Positions 1-5,590 of a DNA stretch of 6,816 nucleotides are shown in pieces. This DNA is from Deltaproteobacteria bacterium RBG_16_44_11. GTDB taxonomy: Bacteria > Desulfobacterota > Syntrophia > Syntrophales > Smithellaceae. The stretch covers positions 18,499 to 25,314 of the forward strand of contig MGQN01000014.1 of NCBI GenBank assembly GCA_001797845.1. Direction: 5' to 3'. The first letter of the stretch is position 1. Each line of letters starts with the position of its first letter. The notes under the pieces are model-generated. The model did no database searches, had not been told where the DNA came from, and was given only the letters and a program-made list of their open reading frames with translations. A program made the translations under genes and the position numbers.

Positions 1-47
1 AGCGAAAGCGCGACCGAACCGATATCTATTCCCATGACATAAAACAT
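1..47 (-). CDS. ASKHA-family (BcrA/BadG/HgdC-like) activase, N-terminal fragment
   Basis: Only the first 15 or so codons are inside the window, read leftward. From ATG at 47 the peptide is MFYVMGIDIGSVALS; a second in-frame ATG at 35 would give MGIDIGSVALS. GIDIGS followed by a small residue and a hydrophobic run is the phosphate-1 ATP-binding motif (DxG) of the ASKHA fold. The exact flavour resembles CoA-substrate-specific activases of the BcrA/BadG/HgdC type, which use ATP and a 4Fe-4S cluster to fire electrons into 2-hydroxyacyl-CoA dehydratases or benzoyl-CoA reductases. A GAGTGG-like ribosome binding site precedes the ATG at 47, and the frame is closed by TGA at 62-60. Other ASKHA proteins (sugar kinases, ROK) share GIDIGS, so the subfamily is an inference from a very short stretch. 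Confidence 0.5.
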   Translation of the reverse strand, partial: MFYVMGIDIGSVALS

Positions 48-77
48 AAATTTTACCACTCATAATATTGTAAAAGA

Positions 78-106
78 AGCATGCCGTTTTTCCCGCTATT
101 CGTCAA
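78..106 (-). promoter_or_regulatory. candidate sigma-70 promoter of the leftward activase gene
   Basis: Reading leftward, TTGACG (106-101, five of six bases of the -35 consensus) is followed after 17 bases by CATGCT (83-78), a poor -10. The predicted start near 71 would leave a leader of about 24 bases before ATG 47. The spacing and -35 are good and the -10 is weak, so this is only a candidate. Confidence 0.3.
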
Positions 107-158
107 CGGTGAACTTTCAAATAATAAACCATGAATGTACTGTAAATATCTTTTTTTA

Positions 159-174
159 TGATAAGTTATTATCA
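159..174. promoter_or_regulatory. operator-like palindrome upstream of the BASS transporter
   Basis: TGATAA (159-164) and TTATCA (169-174) are perfect inverted arms around GTTA. They lie just upstream of a TACAAT hexamer (190-195) that could be the -10 of the transporter promoter; the palindrome would then overlap the -35 region, which itself matches poorly. The shape suits a repressor or activator site in the divergent intergenic region, but the AT-rich background makes chance palindromes easy. A T run at 179-185 follows it, but no upstream rightward gene would need a terminator here. Confidence 0.25.
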
Positions 175-252
175 CTCGTTTTTTTATTGTACAATATCTT
201 ATTATTGGTTAAAAATGCGGAAAAAATGGAGTAGAGAAAATATAAGGAAATC

Positions 253-1155
253 ATGTTTGGGTTGTTTAAAAATCGCAATTTTATTTTTCTGGCCTCCATC
301 GTTTTTGGGCTTGCCCTGCCGCAGGGGGCTTTATGGTCAAAACATTTGATGTTGCCGGCGCTGGCGCTGGTCATGACGCTGGCGATGACCGGCGTGCCCA
401 ATGATTTTTTTCGCTCTTGGCGTGCGGTCATGATGCCTTCGATTGTCGGAATTGTGATGTCCTATCTTGTTTTGGGCGGCCTTATTTTAGCCCTGGCTGC
501 CTTGTTTATAAATGACGAAAATATATGGATTGGTTTTGCGCTGATTGCCGCCGTGCCGCCGGCGGTAGCTGTGATCCCGTTTACCGCCATATTGAAGGGG
601 GATGTATCTTATACGCTGGCCGGCACGATAAGCGCGTATCTGGCGGCACTTGTCGTTATGCCATTAATGTTTTTTTTCTTTATCGGAACAGAATTTACCC
701 GGAAGGGGAAGCTGGTCGAAATAATGCTTTTGTTGATTGTTCTTCCTCTTGTAGCTTCCCGGATAATTGTTTATTTCAATTTACAAAATAAAATAGCTTC
801 TTTTCGCGGCGTAATTACTGATTGGGGATTTTTTATCGTTCTTTACACCATGATCGGCCTCAACAGGGATTTGATCTTTGCCCAGCCCTTGATGATTTTG
901 CCGGTCGCTCTGATCATATTCGCGGCGATTTTTGTTCTCGGGTTTCTCATCGAAAAAGCCGGTCTTTTATTAAAAACAAACAAAAGCCGGATTACCTCTT
1001 TAGTACTTTTGGGGACACTGAAGAATCAGGGCATTTCCGGAGGCCTAGCTATTACTTTATTTGCCCAGGAAACAGCTTTACCTTCAGCAATTTACACCAT
1101 ATTTATGATCTTCTACTTTATGTGGCTGGATTTGCGTCGGCGCCGGAAAAAATGA
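253..1155 (+). CDS. BASS-superfamily (bile acid:sodium symporter-like) transporter
   Basis: A 300-residue, very hydrophobic protein with about ten predicted membrane segments (roughly residues 10-28, 32-48, 60-86, 92-114, 118-146, 153-173, 186-206, 210-235, 247-270, 275-293) and a basic C-terminal tail (RRRRKK). Two blocks fit the BASS fold. The first is AAVPPAVAVIPFTAILKGD (99-117), matching the broken helix plus 'KGD/KGN' turn of the first repeat. The second is LGTLKNQGISGGLAITLF (253-270) followed by ALPSAIYTIFMI (275-286), matching the KNxG...alP pattern of the second repeat. Family members are sodium-driven importers of organic anions such as bile acids, pyruvate or pantoate; the substrate here cannot be read from sequence. 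AAGGAA at 244-249 is a slightly close ribosome binding site for ATG 253. It diverges from the activase and converges on the aldehyde dehydrogenase, so it is probably monocistronic. Confidence 0.72.
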   Translation: MFGLFKNRNFIFLASIVFGLALPQGALWSKHLMLPALALVMTLAMTGVPNDFFRSWRAVMMPSIVGIVMSYLVLGGLILALAALFINDENIWIGFALIAAVPPAVAVIPFTAILKGDVSYTLAGTISAYLAALVVMPLMFFFFIGTEFTRKGKLVEIMLLLIVLPLVASRIIVYFNLQNKIASFRGVITDWGFFIVLYTMIGLNRDLIFAQPLMILPVALIIFAAIFVLGFLIEKAGLLLKTNKSRITSLVLLGTLKNQGISGGLAITLFAQETALPSAIYTIFMIFYFMWLDLRRRRKK

Positions 1156-1191
1156 ACGAATCTTATATACTTCAAGCTAAGAGATAATCTA

Positions 1192-2571
1192 TTAACCGAT
1201 AATTTTGCGCATAATTTTCATAAAGAATTTTTTGTGGGGATAAACTGCCGCCAGCGGATCGAATTTGCTGGAGCTTTTAAGAATGCTTTTAGCATGAGAA
1301 AATGTATCGAAACTCACTTTGCCGTGGTAAGCGCCCATGCCGCTTGTGCCTACACCACCGAAGGGCATAAAATGAGAGACAATATGAAAAATTGTATTGT
1401 TGATGGCGCCGCCGCCGAAAGGGATTTCGTCGATGACTTTTGTCTGGACTGCTTGATCATCGCTGAACAAATAAAGAGAAAGAGGTTCAGGACGCTCTCG
1501 AATTCTTCGGATGATATCGTCTAAATCAGAATATGTAAGAATTGGCAATAGAGGTCCGAAAATTTCGTCGCGCATAATTGGGTCATCCCATTGGACCGGG
1601 TATATAATTGTCGGTTCAATATAGCGGTCAGCGGCGTTGGTCTTGCCTCCGGATAAAGTATTCGCGTTGTTGAGCATAGCGTTCAGGCGTTGAAAATGGC
1701 GGTCGTTGATTATCCGGCAATAACGAGGATGTGCCGCCGCGTCTTCACCGTAAAAATTACGGATAGCTTTTTTTAATTCTTTCAGGAAATCATCTTTGCG
1801 GTTTGTATGAACCAGAACATAATCCGGCGCGATACAGGTTTGTCCGGCATTGATGAATTTACCCCAGGCTATCTTGCGTGCCGCAAGGATCAAATCAGCG
1901 TCTTTATGGACAATCGCGGGGCTTTTTCCGCCCAGCTCCAGCGTCAGCGGAATTAAATTTTTGGCGGCAGCGGCCATAACGGCTTTACCGACGGCAACAC
2001 TGCCGGTAAAGAAAATATAATCCAGAGGCATTTCAATCAGCGTCTGCGTTTCGTTTGCGCCGCCCTGAACCACGTGCAGATATTCCTTGGGAAAAACTTT
2101 ATTAATAATTTTTTCCATAACGGCCGCCGTATTGGCGGAAATCTCTGATGGTTTGAGAATGGCGGTATTTCCAGCAGCGATAGCCCCGGCCAGCGGCAGC
2201 ATCAAAAGTTGAAAAGGATAATTCCAGGGGGCGATAATCAGGGTCACGCCGAAAGGTTCTTTGTGTACATAACTTTTGGAAGGAAACAAAAAAACTGGTG
2301 TTTCAACTTTTTGAACTTTAGACCATGACCGGACATTCTTAATCGCATAGTTTATTTCATCATAAACACCGGCGATCTCCGTGGCATAGCCATCCATAGA
2401 GGTTTTACGCAGATCTTTATATATGGCGCCAAGCACCTCTTCTTCATGCGCCTTGATGGTGTCTTTAAGTTTATTTAGTGCTTCGATGCGGAAACTAATG
2501 TTGCGCGTTTTACCCGACCAGAAAAAATTTTTCTGTGCTTTTAACAATTCTTCTAAGAAAGCTTTTTCCAT
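1192..2571 (-). CDS. aldehyde dehydrogenase, class 3 / fatty aldehyde dehydrogenase type
   Basis: A complete 459-residue NAD(P)-dependent aldehyde dehydrogenase, oxidising aldehydes to carboxylic acids. Visible landmarks, numbered from ATG 2571: PWNYPF with oxyanion Asn117 (115-120), KPSE (140-143) for cofactor binding, FTGSVAVG (188-195) of the Rossmann domain, LELGGKSP with general-base Glu212, FINAGQTC with nucleophile Cys246, EIFGPLLPI (336-344), and PFGGVGTSGMGAYHGK (403-418). The lack of ~40 N-terminal residues found in class 1/2 enzymes, the short length and the FDPL...YP tail near 438-445 resemble ALDH3 proteins. The basic, hydrophobic C-terminus (KKFFMKIMRKIIG) could favour membrane association, as in fatty aldehyde dehydrogenases. 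An upstream in-frame TTG at 2613 is possible, but ATG 2571 has a strong ribosome binding site. The gene ends 36 bp from the transporter stop. The physiological aldehyde is unknown. Confidence 0.92.
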   Translation of the reverse strand: MEKAFLEELLKAQKNFFWSGKTRNISFRIEALNKLKDTIKAHEEEVLGAIYKDLRKTSMDGYATEIAGVYDEINYAIKNVRSWSKVQKVETPVFLFPSKSYVHKEPFGVTLIIAPWNYPFQLLMLPLAGAIAAGNTAILKPSEISANTAAVMEKIINKVFPKEYLHVVQGGANETQTLIEMPLDYIFFTGSVAVGKAVMAAAAKNLIPLTLELGGKSPAIVHKDADLILAARKIAWGKFINAGQTCIAPDYVLVHTNRKDDFLKELKKAIRNFYGEDAAAHPRYCRIINDRHFQRLNAMLNNANTLSGGKTNAADRYIEPTIIYPVQWDDPIMRDEIFGPLLPILTYSDLDDIIRRIRERPEPLSLYLFSDDQAVQTKVIDEIPFGGGAINNTIFHIVSHFMPFGGVGTSGMGAYHGKVSFDTFSHAKSILKSSSKFDPLAAVYPHKKFFMKIMRKIIG

Positions 2572-2577
2572 TTTCTT

Positions 2578-2584
2578 CACCTCT
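2578..2584 (-). promoter_or_regulatory. ribosome binding site fixing the aldehyde dehydrogenase start
   Basis: On the minus strand AGAGGTG lies six bases before ATG 2571. It is a near-ideal Shine-Dalgarno sequence, while the longer TTG-started reading from 2613 would start only ~17 bases after the predicted transcription start. This argues for the 459-residue protein. Confidence 0.75.
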
Positions 2585-2636
2585 TGAGGGTAAGTAAGGA
2601 GAAAAGATTGCAAGAAACTAAGCTGAATTTTCCTTT

Positions 2637-2665
2637 AATATAAAGAAAACTTCTATTATAGTCAA
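2637..2665 (-). promoter_or_regulatory. sigma-70 promoter of the aldehyde dehydrogenase
   Basis: Reading leftward, TTGACT (2665-2660) is separated by exactly 17 bases from TATATT (2642-2637), so both boxes are five of six to consensus. Transcription would start near 2630, giving a ~59-base leader before ATG 2571. The -35 box overlaps the first recognisable codons of the truncated recD remnant, so the promoter sits on the rearrangement joint. Confidence 0.6.
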
Positions 2666-2927
2666 GGCGAGCCTGCCTCAACATGAGGCTGTCTGGGCTA
2701 TGACTGTCCACAAAAATCAGGGTTCGGAATTTGAGCAGATTATACTTCTTTTATCCGACCGTGAAATTCCTCTTATCGGCAGAGAACTTATTTATACGGG
2801 AATTACCCGCGCACGAGCGGATGTGGATATATGGTCAAGTGAAGATTTATTATTTAACGCGATTTTAAGACGAATTTTCCGTAAATCCGGTCTGGCTGAC
2901 TCTTTGTGGGTAATCAACCTGAAATAA
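2661..2927 (+). pseudogene. recD: RecD (exonuclease V alpha subunit) C-terminal remnant
   Basis: Reading in frame from 2661 gives VKASLPQHEAVWAMTVHKNQGSEFEQIILLL..., and the segment ends with RELIYTGITRARADVDIW and RKSGLADSLWVINLK. The TVHKxQGSEF block (helicase motif V region) preceded by LPxHExxxAM, the YTxxTRAR block (motif VI), and the final RxSGLAD-L tail are those of the RecBCD-type RecD helicase. A whole RecD has about 600 residues; here only the last ~89 survive. The frame is closed by TAA at 2619-2621, recognisable homology fades before about 2661, and the DNA further left is the aldehyde dehydrogenase. An ATG at 2700 could start a 75-residue peptide, but it begins inside a motif and lacks the Walker A ATP-binding half, so no helicase activity is expected. 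The surviving codons show no internal stop, which suggests a fairly recent truncation. Confidence 0.8.
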
Positions 2928-3160
2928 TAATAAATAATCTATATATTGCAATAACTTACAAGGCGGTAAATCCCTGGCGGATCCTTTTAAATGACCTTCC
3001 TATAAACCTTGACAATTATAATGCAATCCATTAGCTTACCTGATTAATTTAAGATATTTATTGTATATAAAAGGCACAAGCTATGCAATAAATTATTGTA
3101 CGCCGCGATAAAGGCGAGTATAAAAAATAGTTACATGTAAGCGTTTGAAGGGGGATACTA
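2928..3160. other. AT-rich intergenic region upstream of the PTS cluster
   Basis: There is no supportable gene in these 233 bases. They hold a TTGACA hexamer at 3009-3014 without a matching -10 at the right distance, an isolated TATAAT at 3017-3022 without a good -35, a sigma-54-like site at 3072-3087 (listed separately), and a small CGCC...GGCG hairpin (3101-3104 with 3113-3116). AAGGGGG at 3148-3154 is a strong ribosome binding site six bases before the EIIA start. No terminator is evident after the recD remnant. Confidence 0.6.
3072..3087 (+). promoter_or_regulatory. candidate sigma-54 (-24/-12) promoter for the PTS cluster
   Basis: AGGCAC (3072-3077), five bases, then ATGCA (3083-3087) matches the TGGCAC-N5-TTGCA consensus with two mismatches. 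It keeps the invariant GG (3073-3074) and GC (3085-3086) at the required 12-base register. A start near 3098 would leave a leader of ~60 bases to the EIIA ATG. Mannose-family PTS operons are a known class of sigma-54 targets (for example the LevR/ManR-controlled operons of Firmicutes), which raises the prior, but no enhancer site or activator gene is seen here. Confidence 0.4.
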
Positions 3161-3571
3161 ATGATTGGAGTACTTATCACTACACATGCTAATTTGGGAA
3201 GTGAATTGATTAAAGCCGCCGAGTTAATAAAAGGGCCGTTAAGTGATATAGCGCATGTTAGTATTGATCAAACAAAAGACGTCGAAGATATAAAAAAGGA
3301 AATCGGCAATGCCATAAAAAAACTGGACAAAGGTAGGGGCGTTTTGGTTCTTACGGATCTTTTTGGGGGGACGCCTTCGAACATTTCTCTCTCCTTCATG
3401 AAAGAAGATAAGGTTGAAGTTCTTACCGGAGTTAATTTGCCCATGTTGCTAAAATTGTCGGAAATAAAAGAAAACATGTCTTTACGGGAATTTGCCTGTT
3501 TTATAAAAGAGAACGGGCAGAAAAATATTTCGCTGGCTAGTGAAATTTTAAGCAAAAAAGCTCTCGGGTAA
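3161..3571 (+). CDS. PTS EIIA component, mannose family
   Basis: A 136-residue cytoplasmic phosphocarrier that would take a phosphoryl group from HPr and pass it to EIIB. The N-terminal strand MIGVLITTHANLG places the phosphorylated histidine at H9, equivalent to H10 of E. coli ManX. The conserved LTDLFGGTPSN block (64-74, with D66) and LTGVNLPMLLKL (88-99) complete the active-site and dimer features of the family. The length suits a stand-alone IIA domain; in enterobacterial ManX, IIA is fused to IIB. The start has a strong AAGGGGG ribosome binding site six bases upstream. It ends four bases before the EIIB start, so the two are surely cotranscribed. The neighbouring EIIB supports transfer within this module, but no HPr or EI gene is in the window. 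Confidence 0.9.
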   Translation: MIGVLITTHANLGSELIKAAELIKGPLSDIAHVSIDQTKDVEDIKKEIGNAIKKLDKGRGVLVLTDLFGGTPSNISLSFMKEDKVEVLTGVNLPMLLKLSEIKENMSLREFACFIKENGQKNISLASEILSKKALG

Positions 3572-3575
3572 TGCA

Positions 3576-4100
3576 TTGACGCAGGATCTGAATATAGCAT
3601 TGGTTCGGGTTGATAACAGGCTTGTCCATGGGCAAATACTGGAGGCATGGGTGCCGTACATTAAGGCCCAATGTATTATTGTCGTGGATAATAATATATC
3701 CGGAGATGTCTTTAGTGAAACCGTGATGAGAATGGCTGTTCCCAGTGAAATCGAATTAATCATCAGCTCTGTTGACGACTTCGCTCAAAGTTATATTTTC
3801 GCTCACGATGGTGGGAAAAAAACAATTGTATTGTTCAGCAATATTAAAGACGTTTGCAAAGCTTTTAATTTGGGTTTCCATTTTGATAAGTTAAACATCG
3901 GTAATATTCATAATGAGGAATTCAAAATATGCTGTTCCCCTTCCGTTTCTTTATGTGATAAGGAAATTCAGGATATTTTAAGGCTTTTAGAAAACGCCGG
4001 AGTTGTTATTGAATTAAAGAGGGTACCGCGAGAAAGAGCTGTTAATATCAGGGAAGCTCTTAAAGATTATTGTGAAACTCCTATTCCGAAAATGAAGTGA
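3576..4100 (+). CDS. PTS EIIB component, mannose/sorbose family
   Basis: A 174-residue cytoplasmic protein beginning MTQDLNIALVRVDNRLVHGQI. The RVDxRLxHGQ signature puts the phosphorylated histidine at H18, where EIIB of this family receives phosphate from EIIA and would hand it to a sugar bound by IIC/IID. Further family features are IIVVDNNIS (34-42), the M-x-x-A-V-P segment (51-56), KTIVLF (82-87) and LNIGNIH (106-112). The start appears to be TTG at 3576, four bases after the EIIA stop and without a clear ribosome binding site, so translational coupling to EIIA is likely. A CTG at 3588 (residue 5) would also fit the usual family N-terminus. The length is slightly above the ~160 typical, with an Arg/Lys-rich tail. 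A perfect inverted repeat spans its stop codon. Confidence 0.9.
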   Translation: MTQDLNIALVRVDNRLVHGQILEAWVPYIKAQCIIVVDNNISGDVFSETVMRMAVPSEIELIISSVDDFAQSYIFAHDGGKKTIVLFSNIKDVCKAFNLGFHFDKLNIGNIHNEEFKICCSPSVSLCDKEIQDILRLLENAGVVIELKRVPRERAVNIREALKDYCETPIPKMK

Positions 4101-4111
4101 ATCGGAATAGG
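4080..4111 (+). repeat. perfect 10-bp inverted repeat spanning the EIIB stop codon
   Basis: CCTATTCCGA (4080-4089) and TCGGAATAGG (4102-4111) are exact reverse complements around a 12-base loop that contains the EIIB TGA (4098-4100). In RNA this would be a stable hairpin. No U tract follows, so it is not a standard intrinsic terminator. It could protect the EIIA-EIIB message from 3' decay or lower readthrough to EIIC. Confidence 0.6.
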
Positions 4112-4217
4112 TAAGTTGAACAATCCCGCAAAGCGGATGGTATGATACTAAATAGAGCACTTCGTGGGGTACATACCCGTGATTGTAATATTACGCCATA
4201 AAAAAGTTGGTATTTAA
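4101..4217. other. 117-bp gap between EIIB and EIIC
   Basis: An unusually wide spacer in an otherwise tight cluster. It contains the right arm of the stop-codon hairpin, a small GGGT-ACAT-ACCC hairpin (4167-4178), and TTGAAC (4116-4121) with TATGAT (4141-4146) at a long 19-base spacing, which could be a weak internal promoter. No peptide in it resembles a PTS domain, and no RNA gene was recognised. Confidence 0.45.
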
Positions 4218-4913
4218 TTGTTTACAAAAATTATTTTATTATCTTTTTGCGGCGGCCTGCTATCTCTTGACCGTGTTTTTATTCAGGCCATGATTTCCCG
4301 ACCGGTGGTAATTGCCCCCCTTATCGGTCTTCTTCTCAATAATCCCTATGCGGGATTGATTATCGGAGCGTTTATCGAACTAATCTGGATTGACCGTATC
4401 CCCGTGGGAACTTATATTCCACCCAACGATTCCATCGCCGCAATATTAGCGACTTCGACAGCGATAATAGCCGGCCAGGCAGTGGGAGGCGTATTTCCGG
4501 AATTAATCGCTCTTTCTATTCTTATCGCTATTCCTTGCGGAATATTGGCCAAAAAGATGGATACCCTGATCATTAAATCCAACGATATGCTCTCCGACCG
4601 GGCGCTGGAAGACGCGAAAAATAACGATGTCCGAAAAATAGAACAAAAAGTTTATTTATCATTAGCTAAGGTATTCTTGTTTACCTCTCTTTATCTTTTG
4701 ATTATTCAGACTATCTTCATTCCGCTGGTAATATGGGCATATCCAATATTCCCTGCGGCTTTTTTATCAACGCTTTCCTTTGCGTATTATTTTTTACCTC
4801 TGCTGGGCATTGCCGTGGCCATCAATACTATTAAGTTAAGAGGCGCTATCCCCATTTTTTGCGCGATATTTTTGGTCGTGGCCGTATTTTTGGAATTTTT
4901 CCATGTCCGATAA
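4218..4913 (+). CDS. PTS EIIC component, mannose/sorbose family
   Basis: A 231-residue integral membrane protein of the EII-Sor/Man IIC family, which in complete systems forms the sugar-binding and transport unit with EIID. The N-terminal part is typical: LLSFCGGLLSLDRVFIQAMISRPVVIAPLIGLLL (7-40), a hydrophobic GLIIGAFIELIWI (46-58), and the signature PVGTYIPPNDSIAAILAT (62-79). A polar loop (about 112-144) separates this from further membrane segments near 149-174, 179-202 and 208-227. At 231 residues it is at the short end for the family (roughly 230-265). The frame is closed by TAA at 4215-4217 immediately before the TTG at 4218, so that TTG is the most upstream possible start; no strong ribosome binding site is visible. 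No EIID gene follows. Its last 11 bases overlap rimI, implying coupled translation. Confidence 0.85.
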   Translation: MFTKIILLSFCGGLLSLDRVFIQAMISRPVVIAPLIGLLLNNPYAGLIIGAFIELIWIDRIPVGTYIPPNDSIAAILATSTAIIAGQAVGGVFPELIALSILIAIPCGILAKKMDTLIIKSNDMLSDRALEDAKNNDVRKIEQKVYLSLAKVFLFTSLYLLIIQTIFIPLVIWAYPIFPAAFLSTLSFAYYFLPLLGIAVAINTIKLRGAIPIFCAIFLVVAVFLEFFHVR

Positions 4914-5379
4914 ACATGATGCCTTTCAGGTAAGTATTGATCTGATGAGGAAGGCGGACTTGCCGGAAATCCTGGCGATTGAACGGGAATCATTTTCCGC
5001 GCCCTGGACGGAGGCAATGTTTATCAATGAACTTGATTGCGCGCACGCTCAATGTTTGTCCGCGCGAATAAATTTCGGCAAAAAAAGTGTTTTGGCCGCC
5101 TATATTATTTTTTGGATAGTAGCCGATGAAGTTCATTTGCATAATCTCGCGGTGAAAAAAGAATTTAGGAGGCAGAATCTGGCTTTAAATCTATTGAAAA
5201 CTATGGAAGATATAGCAAAGCAAATAGGAATTCGAGCACAAACGCTGGAAGTCCGGCAATCCAATAAAGCAGCAATAAAACTTTACGAAAAACTAGGTTT
5301 TGTAGTAAAAGGAAGAAGACCGAATTATTATACAGACACTAAAGAAGACGCGATAATTATGTGGGCTGACGTAAAATAA
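4903..5379 (+). CDS. rimI: RimI-type GNAT N-acetyltransferase
   Basis: A 158-residue GNAT protein resembling the enzyme that acetylates the N-terminal alanine of ribosomal protein S18 with acetyl-CoA. Features: RKADLPEILAIERESFSAPWTEAMF (16-40), typical of RimI; VHLHNLAVKKEFRRQNLALNLL (77-98), the beta4 / acetyl-CoA loop; LEVRQSNKAAIKLYEKLGF (115-133), with E116 and Y128 at the same 12-residue spacing as the catalytic Glu and Tyr of Salmonella RimI; and RPNYYTDTKEDAIIMWADV near the end. The acetyl-CoA loop reads RRQNLA where most GNATs have (Q/R)xxGx(G/A), so the usual glycine is Asn92. The family has many paralogues with other substrates, so S18 specificity is an inference. ATG 4903 overlaps the EIIC end by 11 bp and has only a GGA-like ribosome binding site, again suggesting coupling. 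Confidence 0.85.
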   Translation: MSDKHDAFQVSIDLMRKADLPEILAIERESFSAPWTEAMFINELDCAHAQCLSARINFGKKSVLAAYIIFWIVADEVHLHNLAVKKEFRRQNLALNLLKTMEDIAKQIGIRAQTLEVRQSNKAAIKLYEKLGFVVKGRRPNYYTDTKEDAIIMWADVK

Positions 5380-5401
5380 AATTATTTAGATCGCCATTAA
5401 C

Positions 5402-5424
5402 TGTCATTCCGGGCTCATGCCCGG
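5402..5424 (+). repeat. partial palindromic repeat unit (GTCATTCCG type)
   Basis: TGTCATTCCG (5402-5411) is repeated exactly at 5455-5464. Here it runs into a CCGGGC-TCAT-GCCCGG hairpin (5409-5414 with 5419-5424). It looks like one end of the longer element that follows. Confidence 0.6.
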
Positions 5425-5455
5425 CGCATGAGACTGTGTCGCAATTACCATTTTT

Positions 5456-5555
5456 GTCATTCCGTGCAAGCAAAGCGCGACACGGAATCCAGTATTTTCA
5501 GTACGTTCTGGATGCCGGCTTTTGTAACCTGAAGGTCATCTACGACCGGCATGAC
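5456..5555. repeat. ~100-bp composite palindromic element (two hairpins, inverted ends)
   Basis: The outer ends GTCATTCCG (5456-5464) and CGGCATGAC (5547-5555) are inverted copies with one mismatch. Inside are two hairpins. The first is ATTCCGTG/CACGGAAT (5459-5466 with 5481-5488). The second is ATGCCGG/CCGGCAT (5512-5518 with 5546-5552), itself holding a nested ACCT-GA-AGGT. The inner flanks CGGAATCCAG (5483-5492) and CTGGATGCCG (5508-5517) are also inverted with one mismatch around a 15-base spacer. This architecture fits a dispersed, non-coding REP/MITE-like element; the ATTCC...GGAAT core recalls the dRS3 design of Neisseria, without implying relationship. No target duplication was confirmed. 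Confidence 0.6.
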
Positions 5556-5590
5556 GGTATTGATGGCGCTTTCTGCTATTATGACACAGA

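Noticed and set aside
159..185. Hairpin TGATAA...TTATCA followed by seven T as an intrinsic terminator
   Set aside because: The stem is only six A/T-rich base pairs, the T run is four bases away from it, and no rightward gene ends before it.
1156..1191. Bidirectional terminator between the convergent transporter and aldehyde dehydrogenase
   Set aside because: No inverted repeat of useful length is visible in the 36-bp gap.
1234..1524. 96-codon rightward open frame inside the aldehyde dehydrogenase
   Set aside because: It lies antisense to a strongly conserved catalytic domain, has no family-like motif and no ribosome binding site; it is a shadow frame.
2572..2613. 14-codon N-terminal extension of the aldehyde dehydrogenase from a TTG at 2613
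   Set aside because: ATG 2571 has AGAGGTG at six-base spacing, matches the usual class-3 N-terminus, and fits the predicted transcription start near 2630.
3009..3037. Sigma-70 promoter using the perfect TTGACA at 3009-3014
   Set aside because: At 16-18 bases downstream only TTAGCT, TAGCTT or AGCTTA is found, none a convincing -10, and the nearby TATAAT is far too close.
3268..3763. Leftward open frames opposite EIIA and EIIB
   Set aside because: They are antisense to genes with clear PTS signatures and show no recognisable protein features.
4080..4111. Rho-independent terminator after EIIB
   Set aside because: The stem is good, but the downstream bases (TAAGTTGAAC) have no T tract.
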